Source: Gaiellasilicea sp963789355 | GTDB taxonomy: Bacteria; Actinomycetota; Thermoleophilia; Gaiellales; Gaiellaceae | Direction of reading: 5' to 3' | Assembly (NCBI GenBank): GCA_963789355.1 | Contig: CAWBKK010000005.1 | Span: forward strand, 186,001 to 250,000 | DNA length: 64,000 nucleotides | In this document: piece after piece, positions 41,248-51,223 of the stretch | Position numbering within the stretch: position 1 is the first letter of the stretch | Layout of the letters: every line of letters begins with the position of its first letter | The notes under the pieces: generated by a model | Seen by the model: only the letters and a program-made list of their open reading frames with translations | What the model was told of the DNA's origin: nothing | Databases searched by the model: none | Position numbers and translations under genes: made by a program

Positions 41248-41486
41248 CAACCGACGCGCGCCGCGTCTCCGCGACGCTGCGACTCGACCCAACCGGCGGC
41301 GTCCTCGTCCCACTCGTGCCCGTCGGCCTCGATCCCCCCGAGCGAAGCCATGATCTCGTCCCATCGCCGTTCGTCGTCGAGCGCCCGCTCCAGCGTGCGT
41401 GCGATGAACGCGCTACGCCGCCGCGGTCCGACGCGCCGATCGATCTCGGCTGTCAGCTCGTCCGAGATCTGAATGTGCAATCGCAT
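41247..41486 (-). CDS. vapB: Ribbon-helix-helix antitoxin (VapB-like)
   Basis: 79 aa. The N-terminal ribbon MRLHIQISDELTAEIDRRV followed by SAFIARTLERAL is a CopG/Arc-type DNA-binding fold; the acidic C-terminus (HEWDEDAAGWV) would neutralise the PIN toxin. TAAGTT lies 6 bases before the ATG, so the operon appears to be leaderless. Confidence 0.83.
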   Translation of the reverse strand: MRLHIQISDELTAEIDRRVGPRRRSAFIARTLERALDDERRWDEIMASLGGIEADGHEWDEDAAGWVESQRRGDAARVG

Positions 41487-41492
41487 GTGCGT

Positions 41493-41498
41493 AACTTA
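41493..41498 (-). promoter_or_regulatory. -10 hexamer TAAGTT of vapBC (leaderless)
   Basis: TAAGTT on the minus strand ends 6 bases before ATG 41486. Confidence 0.45.
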
Positions 41499-41719
41499 GC
41501 ACACAGACCACCCGAAATGGACTGACCGGCTGGTGGACGACCTGCGGCGCCTCGGCCCGGTCGAGGATCGCACGCGTGAGCCCGAACCGCCGCTGCTCAC
41601 ACGTCAGGAGCAGAGTGAGCCCCTGAGCGAGGAGTCCGAGCAGACCGCCGGCTCGCGGCGGCGCGCGCAAAGCTCGGAGTCGCGACGACCGCAGAGGCGA
41701 TCGTCACGGCCGCGAAGCT

Positions 41720-43306
<1,587 letters not shown>

Positions 43307-43316
43307 GCCGCGGGAG

Positions 43317-43322
43317 ATCTTA
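43317..43322 (-). promoter_or_regulatory. -10 hexamer TAAGAT of pckA
   Basis: TAAGAT on the minus strand ends 10 bases before ATG 43306, giving a leader of at most a few bases. Confidence 0.4.
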
Positions 43323-43337
43323 GTGACGTCCGCTCGG

Positions 43338-43343
43338 TATCGT
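43338..43343 (+). promoter_or_regulatory. -10 hexamer TATCGT of the P1 peptidase gene (leaderless)
   Basis: TATCGT ends 6 bases before ATG 43350. It is divergent from the pckA -10 only 15 bases away. Confidence 0.45.
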
Positions 43344-43349
43344 CGAGCG

Positions 43350-44396
43350 ATGGCACGCGCTCGCGACCTCGGGATCGAGATCGGCCGCTTCCCCGCCGGT
43401 CGGGCGAACGCGATCACCGACGTCCCCGGCCTGAAGGTCGGTCACAGGACGCTGATCGAAGGCGAGGCCGTTCGCACCGGCGTGACCGTGGTCGTTCCCC
43501 CGGCGGAGCCGCTCTTCGCCGGGTCGCACACGATCAACGGCAACGGCGAGCTGACCGGGCTCGAGTGGATCCGCGACTCCGGAACGCTGACCACGCCGAT
43601 CGGGCTGACCAACACGCACTCCGTCGGCGTCGTCCGTGACGCGCTGATCGCAGCGGCGAATCCCGGCGAGTGGGACTGGAGCCTGCCGGTCGTCGGCGAG
43701 ACCTGGGACGGCTTCCTCAACGACATCAACGGCTTCCACGTCAAGGCGGAGCACGTGCTCGCAGCGCTCGCGGCGGCACACGACGGCCCCGTCGAGGAAG
43801 GCGCCGTCGGCGGCGGCACGGGGATGGTCTGCCACGGCTTCAAGGGCGGGATCGGGACCGCGTCACGAGTCGTCGAGGACGGCTGGATCGTGGGCGTGCT
43901 CGTGCAGGCGAACCACGGCCGACGGCCGCGACTGAGGGTGAACGGCGCGCCCGTGGGCGAGCGGATCGGCCCCGACGCGGTCCCGCTGCCGGCGAGTGGC
44001 GCCGGCGAAGGCGCGGGCTCGATCATCGTCGTGATCGCGACCGACGCGCCGATCCTCCCGGGGCAGTGCGAGCGTGTCGCGCGCCGGGCCGGCTTCGGGA
44101 TCGCGCGAACCGGCGGGATCGGCGAGCGCTCGAGCGGCGACTTCGCGCTCTGTCTCGCCACCGGCAACCGCGACCTCGTCCCGGACGGGCCGGAGCTGCC
44201 GCTGCGGATGCTGAACGACACGCGGATCGACGCGCTCTACGAGGCCGTGATCGACGCGGTCGAGGAGTCGATCCTGAACGCGCTGCTGGCCGCGGAGACG
44301 ATGACCGGCCGCAACGGCAACACCGTCCACGGCCTTCCGCACGAGCTGCTGCTGCAGGCGCTTCAGGCGGGCTCGAGCACCACCTCGTCGACGTAG
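43350..44396 (+). CDS. P1-family peptidase (DmpA/BapA-like aminopeptidase)
   Basis: 348 aa. Family features: ITDVPGLKVGHRTL near the start, GLTNTHSVGVVRDA, GGGTGMVCHGFKGGIGTASRV around the mid-protein, and the autocleavage/nucleophile region GAGEGAGSIIVVIATDAPI preceding a C-terminal small subunit. These N-terminal nucleophile-type enzymes cleave themselves and release N-terminal amino acids or beta-amino acids. ATG 43350 begins MARARDLG and has TATCGT 6 bases upstream. The 3' end overlaps the convergent zinc-finger gene by 34 bases. Confidence 0.88.
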   Translation: MARARDLGIEIGRFPAGRANAITDVPGLKVGHRTLIEGEAVRTGVTVVVPPAEPLFAGSHTINGNGELTGLEWIRDSGTLTTPIGLTNTHSVGVVRDALIAAANPGEWDWSLPVVGETWDGFLNDINGFHVKAEHVLAALAAAHDGPVEEGAVGGGTGMVCHGFKGGIGTASRVVEDGWIVGVLVQANHGRRPRLRVNGAPVGERIGPDAVPLPASGAGEGAGSIIVVIATDAPILPGQCERVARRAGFGIARTGGIGERSSGDFALCLATGNRDLVPDGPELPLRMLNDTRIDALYEAVIDAVEESILNALLAAETMTGRNGNTVHGLPHELLLQALQAGSSTTSST

Positions 44397-44623
44397 CACC
44401 AGATCCAGTCCTCGCCGGGCTCGAACGATTGCACCAGCGGATGCGAGCTCGCGTGGAAGTGCTTCGTCGCGTGGCGGTTCGGCGAGCTGTCGCAGCAGCC
44501 GACGTGCCCGCACTCGAGGCAAAGGCGAAGGTGGAGCCAGCGATCGCCCGTCTTCAGGCAGTCCTCGCAGCCCTCCGCGCTCGGGGTGACGTCCTGGATC
44601 GTGCCGAGGTGAGTGCAGCTCAT
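44363..44623 (-). CDS. UBP-type zinc-finger protein
   Basis: 86 aa. Cys/His ligands follow the ubiquitin-hydrolase zinc-finger pattern: C at 3, CEDC, CLECGHVGCCDSS, HATKHFHASSHPL, and a C-terminal DWIWCYVDE. In bacteria this domain occurs as a small stand-alone protein of unknown role. It overlaps the ABC transporter stop by 4 bases, so the two are coupled. Confidence 0.88.
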   Translation of the reverse strand: MSCTHLGTIQDVTPSAEGCEDCLKTGDRWLHLRLCLECGHVGCCDSSPNRHATKHFHASSHPLVQSFEPGEDWIWCYVDEVVLEPA

Positions 44624-46416
44624 CGTAGAACCTCCTCGGTGTCGCGGGAGACGAGCGCGGTGTAGCGCCCGCCTGCGGCCAGCAGCTCCTCGTGCGTGCC
44701 GATCTCGGCGACTCGGCCACGGTCGAGCACGACGATCTGGTCGGCGTCGCGGACGGTCGAGAGCCGGTGCGCGATCGCGATCGTCGTCCGCCCCTCGGCC
44801 AGCCGTTCGAGCGCCTCCTGGACGGCGCGCTCGGTCTGGGTGTCGAGCGCGGAGGTCGCCTCGTCGAGCACCAGGATCGGCGGGTTGCGGAGGATCGTCC
44901 GCGCGATTGCGATTCGCTGCCGCTCTCCGCCAGAGAAGCGGTAGCCACGCTCGCCGACGACGGTGTCGTACCCGTCCGGCAGACCCGCGATCAGCTGGTG
45001 GATCTGTGCTGCGCGCGCGGCCTCCTCCACCTCCTCGTCGGTCGCCTCGGGACGGGCAAAGCGGAGGTTCTCGCGGACCGTCGCGTGGAAGAGGTACGTC
45101 TCCTGGCTGACGACGCCGACGGCGTTCGACAGGGACTCGAAGGTGAGCTCGCGCACGTCGGCCCCGTCGATCGTGACGCCGCCGCGGGTGACGTCGTACA
45201 ACCGCGCGACGAGGTAGCCGGCCGTCGTCTTCCCGGAGCCGGTCTCGCCGACGAGCGCCGTCTTCGTCCCGGCCGGCACCTCGAACGAGACGTCTTGGAG
45301 CGTCCAGTCGGCATCGTCGTAGCGGAACCAGACCTGGTCGAAAGTGACATCTCCGCGCGGACGCTCGAGCGTCCGCGTCCCCTCCTCGATGTCGACGGGC
45401 TGGTCGAGATACTCGAAGACCCGGTCGAAGAGGGCGAGTGACGTCTGGACCTCGAGCCCGACGCCGAGCAGCGAGCCGACCGGGAAGAAGAGGCGCGCCT
45501 GCAGGGTCGTGAAGGCGATCACAGTGCCGATCGAGACGGCGCCGGCGTAATGCCCGGCGAAGAGATAGACGAGGGCGGGCATGACCGCGAAGGAGGTCTG
45601 GATCGATGCCATCATCCAGCGGCCGGTCATCCGGCTCCGCACCTCCAGATCGGCCAGGCGGGCAGATTCGCTCTCGAAGCGGGTCGCCAGCTCGCCGGCC
45701 CGGCCCATCGTCTTGCCGAGCAGGATCCCGGAGACCGAGAGCGACTCCTGGACGAGGCTGGAGATGTCGGCCATGGACTCCTGCCGCACCTTCGCCACCT
45801 TGCGGCGCTGGTCGCCCACTCGCTTCGTCAACCAGACGAAGAGCGGCAGCAGTGCGAGCGCGAACAGGGTCAGCCGCCAGTCGAGGACGAACATCGCGAC
45901 CACCGTCGCCAGGACCGTCGTCACGTTGGACACGATCGACGTCGCGGTGGAGGTGACGACCTGCTGAACCCCGCCGATGTCGTTGGCGAGCCGCGACTGC
46001 ACCTCCCCGGTCCGCGTCCGGGTGAAGAAGGCGAGCGAGAGCCGCTGCAGGTGCTTGTAGACCGACGTCCGCAGGTCGTGCATCACGCGCTGGCCGACCT
46101 GGTTCGAGAGCAGCGTCTGGATCACCCCGAGGATCCCTGTCACGATCGCGATCGCGATCATCGCGGCCACGAGCACGTTCAGGAGCCCGAGGTCGCGCTC
46201 GGGGAGCGCCGTGTCGAAGACCTCCTTGATCAGGAAGGCCGGGATCGACCCGAGCGCGGACGAGACGACGATCAGCGCGAGTACCCCTCCGAGCCGGGCC
46301 CGGTAGGGACGGAAGAGGACGGCGATCCGGCGCAGGTAGGCCCGCCGGACGCCGGGGTCGGCCGGCCGCTCCGGCGGCTCGTCGTAGTCGAACGCGCTGG
46401 CTCGCCCTCGTGGCAT
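44620..46416 (-). CDS. ABC exporter, fused permease and ATPase
   Basis: 598 aa. An N-terminal six-helix type IV transmembrane domain (about 40-330) is followed by an ATPase domain: Walker A GETGSGKTTAGYL, Q-loop VVSQETYLF, signature FSGGERQRIAIARTIL, Walker B ILVLDEATSALD and switch AHRLS. It is a multidrug/lipid-type half transporter that would act as a homodimer; the substrate is unknown. ATG 46416 has TACGCT 7 bases upstream. Confidence 0.94.
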   Translation of the reverse strand: MPRGRASAFDYDEPPERPADPGVRRAYLRRIAVLFRPYRARLGGVLALIVVSSALGSIPAFLIKEVFDTALPERDLGLLNVLVAAMIAIAIVTGILGVIQTLLSNQVGQRVMHDLRTSVYKHLQRLSLAFFTRTRTGEVQSRLANDIGGVQQVVTSTATSIVSNVTTVLATVVAMFVLDWRLTLFALALLPLFVWLTKRVGDQRRKVAKVRQESMADISSLVQESLSVSGILLGKTMGRAGELATRFESESARLADLEVRSRMTGRWMMASIQTSFAVMPALVYLFAGHYAGAVSIGTVIAFTTLQARLFFPVGSLLGVGLEVQTSLALFDRVFEYLDQPVDIEEGTRTLERPRGDVTFDQVWFRYDDADWTLQDVSFEVPAGTKTALVGETGSGKTTAGYLVARLYDVTRGGVTIDGADVRELTFESLSNAVGVVSQETYLFHATVRENLRFARPEATDEEVEEAARAAQIHQLIAGLPDGYDTVVGERGYRFSGGERQRIAIARTILRNPPILVLDEATSALDTQTERAVQEALERLAEGRTTIAIAHRLSTVRDADQIVVLDRGRVAEIGTHEELLAAGGRYTALVSRDTEEVLR

Positions 46417-46423
46417 CCGTGAC

Positions 46424-46429
46424 AGCGTA
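46424..46429 (-). promoter_or_regulatory. -10 hexamer TACGCT of the ABC exporter gene (leaderless)
   Basis: TACGCT on the minus strand ends 7 bases before ATG 46416. Confidence 0.4.
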
Positions 46430-46437
46430 CGGACCGA

Positions 46438-47049
46438 CTACCGGGCTGCGTCGACCCGGGCCTGGAGCTCGGTGGTGAGCCCCTTCGCGGCTGCGACCGT
46501 CGCCCGTCCGCGCTCGACCGGGATCGGCTCGCCGACGAGGAGGCGAATCTTCGGGAAGGCGACCCGGCCGCGCGACAGAGCCCGCTTCGTGCCGACGATC
46601 CGGACGGGCACAAGGGGCGCGCCGGTCGCGAGCGCGAGCCTGGCGGCACCGCGCGTCCAGGCGCCGCCCTGCACGGTTCCCTGCGGGAAGATCGCGACGC
46701 TCTCGCCGGCGCGAAGCAGATCCTCCGCCCGTCCGACGGAGAGCAGGTCGCGGCGGTCGCGCCGGATCGGGATTCCGCCCAGCGCGTCCATCAGCCAGGC
46801 GCCGGGCGGGTAGCGCCAGAGCTCGACCTTGGCGAGGAAGTGCAACGGCTGGCGCGCGACGAGCGCGAGCAGCGGCGGATCGAGCATCGACTCGTGGTTC
46901 GCCGCGACGATCACGGGGCCGGGCGGGACGGTGCCGACGATCTCGATCCGGTAGAGCAGCCGCGCGAGCACGTGCACGAGCCGCCGGATCGCGAGATAGA
47001 GCCCTACTTGCAGAAGCGCTCGAGCTCCTCCGCCACGAGCTCGGCCCAC
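46438..47049 (-). CDS. 1-acyl-glycerol-3-phosphate acyltransferase family protein
   Basis: 203 aa. PlsC motifs: NHESMLDPPLL (the HX4D active site), GGIPIRRDRRD, AIFPQGTVQGG (in place of FPEGTR) and VPVRIVGT. It transfers fatty acyl chains to lysophosphatidate or a related acceptor at the membrane. The start is uncertain: GTG 47049 overlaps the hydrolase by 46 bases and keeps the hydrophobic N-terminal segment; GTG 46977 is shorter. The frame to 47598 is the hydrolase shadow. Confidence 0.88.
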   Translation of the reverse strand: MGRARGGGARALLQVGLYLAIRRLVHVLARLLYRIEIVGTVPPGPVIVAANHESMLDPPLLALVARQPLHFLAKVELWRYPPGAWLMDALGGIPIRRDRRDLLSVGRAEDLLRAGESVAIFPQGTVQGGAWTRGAARLALATGAPLVPVRIVGTKRALSRGRVAFPKIRLLVGEPIPVERGRATVAAAKGLTTELQARVDAAR

Positions 47050-47654
47050 CGGCCGGCCCGCGGCATCGGGACGGTGCCGCCCCACGGGGCCCGGAGGGCG
47101 ATCGGGTGGATCGCGCCCTCGATCACCGTTCGCTCGCCGTCGACCCCGCGCGCCAGCGCCCGCTCGAACCCGCGCTGCGAGAGTTTGGGGCTCACGCCCG
47201 GGATCCCGGGCAGGCCGCCGTCGAGCGAGCCGTGGAAGACGGCGAGGCGGCGGCCGTCGAGCGGAGCGAGATCGAGCTCGGAGTAGAGCCAGGGGGCGAG
47301 CGCGATCACGGTCGAGACGGCGGGATCGGCCGCGGCGTGGACGGCGACTGCTCCGCCCATCGAGAACCCGAGCAGCGCGACCTCGGCCGCGCCGGCCTCG
47401 CGCGCGACCGCCACCGCCGCGCGGGCGTCCTCGACGCAGAGGCCGAGCCTGCGCCACGACTTGATCCGGTAGCGCACCTCGAGCAAGGGGAGCTCGGGCA
47501 GGCGGCGCGAGAGCCGGTGCACCAACCACTCGATCGAGGCGCTCCACGTCCCCGGCACCTCTCTGGCGGTGCCGCCGTTGATGCACACGACCGCGCACGG
47601 TCCGGGCGTGCCGGTCCAGCGGGCTTCCGCTCCGGTCGCGAGCGCGAAGGGCAT
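47004..47654 (-). CDS. Alpha/beta hydrolase (dienelactone hydrolase/lipase-like)
   Basis: 216 aa. The nucleophile elbow GFSMGG (Ser about residue 98), an early oxyanion-like INGGTA, a catalytic Asp candidate in FHGSLDGGLPG and a His candidate in EGAIHPI support the fold. The substrate is unknown. It follows the glycosidase-like gene by 7 bases and overlaps the acyltransferase, so these three may be cotranscribed. Confidence 0.82.
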   Translation of the reverse strand: MPFALATGAEARWTGTPGPCAVVCINGGTAREVPGTWSASIEWLVHRLSRRLPELPLLEVRYRIKSWRRLGLCVEDARAAVAVAREAGAAEVALLGFSMGGAVAVHAAADPAVSTVIALAPWLYSELDLAPLDGRRLAVFHGSLDGGLPGIPGVSPKLSQRGFERALARGVDGERTVIEGAIHPIALRAPWGGTVPMPRAGRWAELVAEELERFCK

Positions 47655-47661
47655 CAGCGGG

Positions 47662-49170
47662 CTACCGGACGATGAACGGGCGGCTGACGAGCATCGAGCT
47701 CCGGCGTGGATTCATGCTCGCTCGGAGTCGCACCGCGTAAACGTAGCGGCCGGGCTTCAGGCCGCGGCGCGGGAACACAACCCTGGGATTCCAGCCGGCC
47801 CGCACGCGGCCGATCGTCGTCGTCACGGCACCCACGGCCCGCTTCGACGCGAGCAGGCGGACGGTGGTTCGGGGCGTCGCCGCAGGGAAGATCGCCGCCA
47901 CGTACGACGCCTCTTCGGCTGCGGTGACATTGAAGCCCCAGCTCTTGCGCAGCCGCGAGGAAAGCCCCGACCCGGCTCCGAACCGGGCTCGGGATCCGAT
48001 CACGTGCGCCGCATGGCGCCAGCCCACGTGCTTGCCCGCGCAGCCACGCTTCGCTCGCGCCGCGGCGGCGCGAACCGCTGCGTACGCCGGCCGGACCGAG
48101 CCGTCCGCACGTCTGACGCCCGACTGGTACCGCTCGAGGTCGGCGTCGTCGCGCAGGTGCAGGAGATACAGCGCCGAGATACTGCGGTCGCAGGCGGCGA
48201 TCCCGATCACCTTCGCGTAGTTGTCGGCCTGCGCCTTCTCGCTCGTGACCGCCGCCGTTTCGCGCCCGTGGTACGCGGACTGCCGTGCCGCGGGGACCGC
48301 GGCCTGCCAGCCGATCTCGTCGATGCGGAGCTTCAAGCCCTGCTCGACGGTCGGCTGCGCGGTCCCGGCGAATGCGTCCCACACGGCCTGCTTGATCCGC
48401 ACGAGATTGACAATTCCCGCCCGCGGCCAGCGGTCGCCCGCGAGCGCGGAGTCACGGTCGGAGCGCGGATAGAGGTGCAGGCCGAGCTCGTCCATCAGCG
48501 GCAGCGTCCGTCCGCTCGCGCGGTAGGCGGCACCGAGGTCGCGGAGGAAGCGGACCGGCGAGGTGGAGGCGTTCGAGGGCGCCAGCGGCAGGTCGTTGCC
48601 GCGACCGGAAAGGCCGAGACCGATGACGCGAATCGACGGATCGACCGCTTTCAGGGCGTCGTAGGAGCGGGCGAGTAGGTCGACGGAGGCGGCTGCGGCG
48701 AGACCGCGGCCTGCCGGCGAGAACTGAGGCCTCGAGAAGCGGGGCTGATTCGGCTCGTTGCCGACGACGAACTCGCGCACCTGGGGGTACGCCGTCGCGA
48801 GTCGGGCCAGGAAGGCGGCGAAGCTCTCGGCCGCGCCGGGAGTCGATGAGATCGCAGTCGGGCTGACGGGGAAGACGTGGAGCACGACGCGGATTCCCTT
48901 GAGAGTGGCCACGGGCAGCGCCCGGTCGAGAAACGCCCGCTCGAGAATCGCCTCCGGACGGTTCGCATCCCAGTGAACCGTGATCCTGTTCTCGGTCCCG
49001 CCGGCAGCGCGCAGGTCGTTGAAGTACGCGGCGCCGCCGTCGTCCGCGTACTTGCCCGCATCGTCGGCGAAGCCGAACCGCGCAGCATCGGCCCCCGACG
49101 CGACGCCCAGCGCAGCGCCGAAAACGGCGGCGCGGAGCAGCCAGCTCTGTATGTTCGCCCGTTTCTGCAT
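47662..49170 (-). CDS. Secreted glycoside hydrolase-like (TIM-barrel, clan A) protein
   Basis: 502 aa. The signal peptide is about residues 1-29. The TIM-barrel shows TVHWDANRPE, VVLHVFP, then FVVGNEPNQP with the likely acid/base Glu and LRIDEIGWQ with the likely nucleophile Glu, about 150 residues apart as in GH clan A. A C-terminal part of about 130 residues carries basic beta-strand motifs. It may trim the cell's own matrix or plant polymers; substrate not predictable. GGAAGG lies 6 bases before the ATG. Confidence 0.78.
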   Translation of the reverse strand: MQKRANIQSWLLRAAVFGAALGVASGADAARFGFADDAGKYADDGGAAYFNDLRAAGGTENRITVHWDANRPEAILERAFLDRALPVATLKGIRVVLHVFPVSPTAISSTPGAAESFAAFLARLATAYPQVREFVVGNEPNQPRFSRPQFSPAGRGLAAAASVDLLARSYDALKAVDPSIRVIGLGLSGRGNDLPLAPSNASTSPVRFLRDLGAAYRASGRTLPLMDELGLHLYPRSDRDSALAGDRWPRAGIVNLVRIKQAVWDAFAGTAQPTVEQGLKLRIDEIGWQAAVPAARQSAYHGRETAAVTSEKAQADNYAKVIGIAACDRSISALYLLHLRDDADLERYQSGVRRADGSVRPAYAAVRAAAARAKRGCAGKHVGWRHAAHVIGSRARFGAGSGLSSRLRKSWGFNVTAAEEASYVAAIFPAATPRTTVRLLASKRAVGAVTTTIGRVRAGWNPRVVFPRRGLKPGRYVYAVRLRASMNPRRSSMLVSRPFIVR

Positions 49171-49199
49171 CAGCCCTTCCGACCCCGAAGCGCCGCAGT

Positions 49200-50072
49200 A
49201 TGGCAGGAACGCAGGACGGTGGCGGGAAAGCGCCCCAGATGACGACGCTCGCCGCGATCGACCGCTTCCTCGCCTCGCCGGCCCTCGCAGAGTCCACCCG
49301 GCGGGCGTACGCGTCCGACTTGCGCAGGTTCGAGGTCTGGCTCCGGGGCCACGAGCTCGCCGTCGACGACGTCGACGTCCGCGTGCTCGTCGACTACGCG
49401 TCGGAGCTCGGGCGCGCCCGCAACGGGCTCGCGCCGGCGACGATCGCCCGCAAGCTCGCGGCCGTCCGCTCCTTTCTCCGCTTCACGCTCGGGCCGACGC
49501 GCGTTCCGGACGCGTCGCTGGCGCCGCGGCGGCCGCAACGACTGCCGGAGGCGCCCAAGCGCGAGGAGATCGAGGGACTGATCGACTCGGTCGGAGGCGA
49601 CGGCGCGCTCGGCCTCCGCAACCGAGCCCTGGTCGAGCTCGTCTACTCGGCCGGGCTCCGGAGCGCCGAGGCGGTCGGGCTCGACCTCGGCGACGTCGAC
49701 TTCGAGCAGGAGCTCGTGCGCGTGCGTGGCAAGGGCGGCAAGGAGCGGGTCGTCCCGCTCGGGGAGGAGGCCGCGCACGTGGTCGCCCGCTACCTGCGCG
49801 AGGCACGGCCCGAGCTCGCGCGCGGCGCCGACGATGCGCTCTTTCTCTCGACCCGCGGCAGAAGGCTCGACACGAGCACCCTTCGGCGGTTGCTCCCTCA
49901 TCCTCATCGTCTTCGCCACTCCTTCGCCACTCACCTGCTCGAAGGCGGCGCCGACCTGCGCACGATCCAGGAGCTCCTGGGCCACTCGTCGCTTTCCACG
50001 ACGCAGGTCTACAGCCACGTCGACGCCCGCCGTCTGCGCAAGGTCTACGACTCCTCCCATCCCCGTTCATAG
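49200..50072 (+). CDS. Tyrosine recombinase XerC/XerD-like (first of tandem pair)
   Basis: 290 aa. An N-terminal SAM-like core-binding domain (about 14-100) precedes a catalytic domain with all conserved residues: Arg in SAGLRSAEAVGL, Lys in GKGGKERVVPL, HxLRHSFATHLLEGGADL, LGHSSLSTTQ and the nucleophile Tyr in VYSHVDARRL. Xer recombinases resolve chromosome dimers at dif. ATG 49239 is an in-frame alternative with GGGAAAG upstream. It is divergent from the glycosidase-like gene. Confidence 0.9.
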   Translation: MAGTQDGGGKAPQMTTLAAIDRFLASPALAESTRRAYASDLRRFEVWLRGHELAVDDVDVRVLVDYASELGRARNGLAPATIARKLAAVRSFLRFTLGPTRVPDASLAPRRPQRLPEAPKREEIEGLIDSVGGDGALGLRNRALVELVYSAGLRSAEAVGLDLGDVDFEQELVRVRGKGGKERVVPLGEEAAHVVARYLREARPELARGADDALFLSTRGRRLDTSTLRRLLPHPHRLRHSFATHLLEGGADLRTIQELLGHSSLSTTQVYSHVDARRLRKVYDSSHPRS

Positions 50073-50108
50073 AGGGGTCTGCCCGGCCGCGCGGAATCGG
50101 GAGCGGCC

Positions 50109-51032
50109 GTGACGACGCGCCCCGACCCCGAGCTCGACGGCTTTCTCGCGCTCCTCGCGACCCGGCGGGCGCCGCGCACCGTGGACGCGTACCGCCGTGA
50201 CCTCCTCCAGCTCTCGCGCTGGCGCAAGGGACCGGTCGCGCAGACCACGACCGAGGAGCTCGAGCGCTGGCTGGCAGAGATGCGGGCTGCCGGGATCGCG
50301 GCGTCGACGGTCGCACGCCGTGTCGCCGCGCTCCGCTCCTTCTTCCGGCATCAGCTGCTGCTGGGCGACCGGGAGGACAACCCTGCCGCGGCGCTACACC
50401 TGCCGAGGCGCGCCCGGACGCTGCCGCGGACGCTCTCGCCGGGCGAGGCGGAGCGCCTGATCGACGCCGCCAACGGGACGACGCCGCGCGCGATGCGCGA
50501 CCGCGCGCTCGTCGAGCTGATGTACGGCGCAGGCCTCCGCGTCAGCGAGGTCACCGGCCTTCACCGCCGCTCGGTCGATCTCGAGGAGCGGCTCGTGCGC
50601 GCACTCGGAAAGGGCTCGAAGGAGCGGCTCGTCCCGCTCGGCCGCCCGGCGGTCGACGCGCTCCGCCGGTACATCGCGATGGGCCGCCCGCACCTCGACC
50701 GACGCAACCGTCCTGAGCTCTTCCTGAACGCGCGCGGCGGCCCGTTGACGCGCGCCGGGGCGTTCATGATCCTGCGCCGCCTGGCTGAGAAGGCCGGGCT
50801 CGAGCCGAAGCGAGTCCATCCGCACCTGCTGCGACACTCCTTCGCGACGCACCTGCTCGAGGGAGGCGCGGACCTGCGGAGCGTTCAAGAGATGCTCGGG
50901 CACGCCGACCTCTCCACCACAGAGCTGTACACGCACGTATCCGATCGACGCCGACGGGAGTTGTACTTCCAAGCGCACCCACATGCGCGCAGGGGTACGA
51001 CTCTGAAAAGGACGTTTTCCGATGACGCTTGA
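50109..51032 (+). CDS. Tyrosine recombinase XerC/XerD-like (second of tandem pair)
   Basis: 307 aa, paralogous to the preceding gene. Catalytic residues: Arg in GAGLRVSEVTGL, Lys in GKGSKERLVPLG, HLLRHSFATHLLEGGADL, LGHADLSTTE and Tyr in LYTHVSDRRRREL. The tail after the catalytic Tyr is longer (about 20 residues) and basic. Tandem xer genes 36 bases apart suggest that XerC and XerD are encoded together here. The 3' end overlaps the small zinc-ribbon gene by 11 bases. Confidence 0.9.
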   Translation: MTTRPDPELDGFLALLATRRAPRTVDAYRRDLLQLSRWRKGPVAQTTTEELERWLAEMRAAGIAASTVARRVAALRSFFRHQLLLGDREDNPAAALHLPRRARTLPRTLSPGEAERLIDAANGTTPRAMRDRALVELMYGAGLRVSEVTGLHRRSVDLEERLVRALGKGSKERLVPLGRPAVDALRRYIAMGRPHLDRRNRPELFLNARGGPLTRAGAFMILRRLAEKAGLEPKRVHPHLLRHSFATHLLEGGADLRSVQEMLGHADLSTTELYTHVSDRRRRELYFQAHPHARRGTTLKRTFSDDA

Positions 51033-51189
51033 CCCCCAGCTCGTCACCTTCGCAGCCCTCGCCATGGCGATCGGCTGGACGATGGTCTTCTCCGGCGTGA
51101 AGAAGAACATGCTCGAGCTCAAGCGCAAGCGCAGGGTCTGCCCGTCCTGCGGCCGCAACATCCCCGGCGCCGTCTGCACCCAGCACTGA
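51022..51189 (+). CDS. Small membrane protein with C-terminal zinc ribbon
   Basis: 55 aa, too small for most gene callers. One membrane helix (about 8-26, LVTFAALAMAIGWTMVFSG) is followed by a basic stretch (KKNMLELKRKRR) and CPSCGRNIPGAVCTQH, with CxxC and CxxH spaced 9 apart as in a zinc ribbon. AAAAGGA lies 9 bases before the ATG, and the start overlaps the end of the second xer gene. Function unknown. A palindrome lies 4 bases after the stop. Confidence 0.75.
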   Translation: MTLDPQLVTFAALAMAIGWTMVFSGVKKNMLELKRKRRVCPSCGRNIPGAVCTQH

Positions 51190-51192
51190 CTT

Positions 51193-51223
51193 CCGATTTA
51201 GTTGCTGACAGCAACTAAGTCGG
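51193..51223. terminator. Inverted repeat between convergent genes (likely bidirectional terminator)
   Basis: Fourteen-base arms, CCGATTTAGTTGCT (51193-51206) and AGCAACTAAGTCGG (51210-51223), with one mismatch and a 3-base centre. It overlaps the purK stop and is AT-richer than its surroundings. No T-run. Confidence 0.5.

Noticed and set aside
41499..41719. Possible small gene between vapB and pckA on either strand
   Set aside because: Frames at 41413-41670 (minus) and 41533-41763 (plus) are Arg/Ser-rich with no recognisable start signal or motif; I see nothing convincing in this 220-base gap.
49200..51032. Xer-like recombinases as an integrase of a mobile island
   Set aside because: No tRNA, direct repeats, phage or conjugation genes, or composition change; housekeeping genes flank on both sides.
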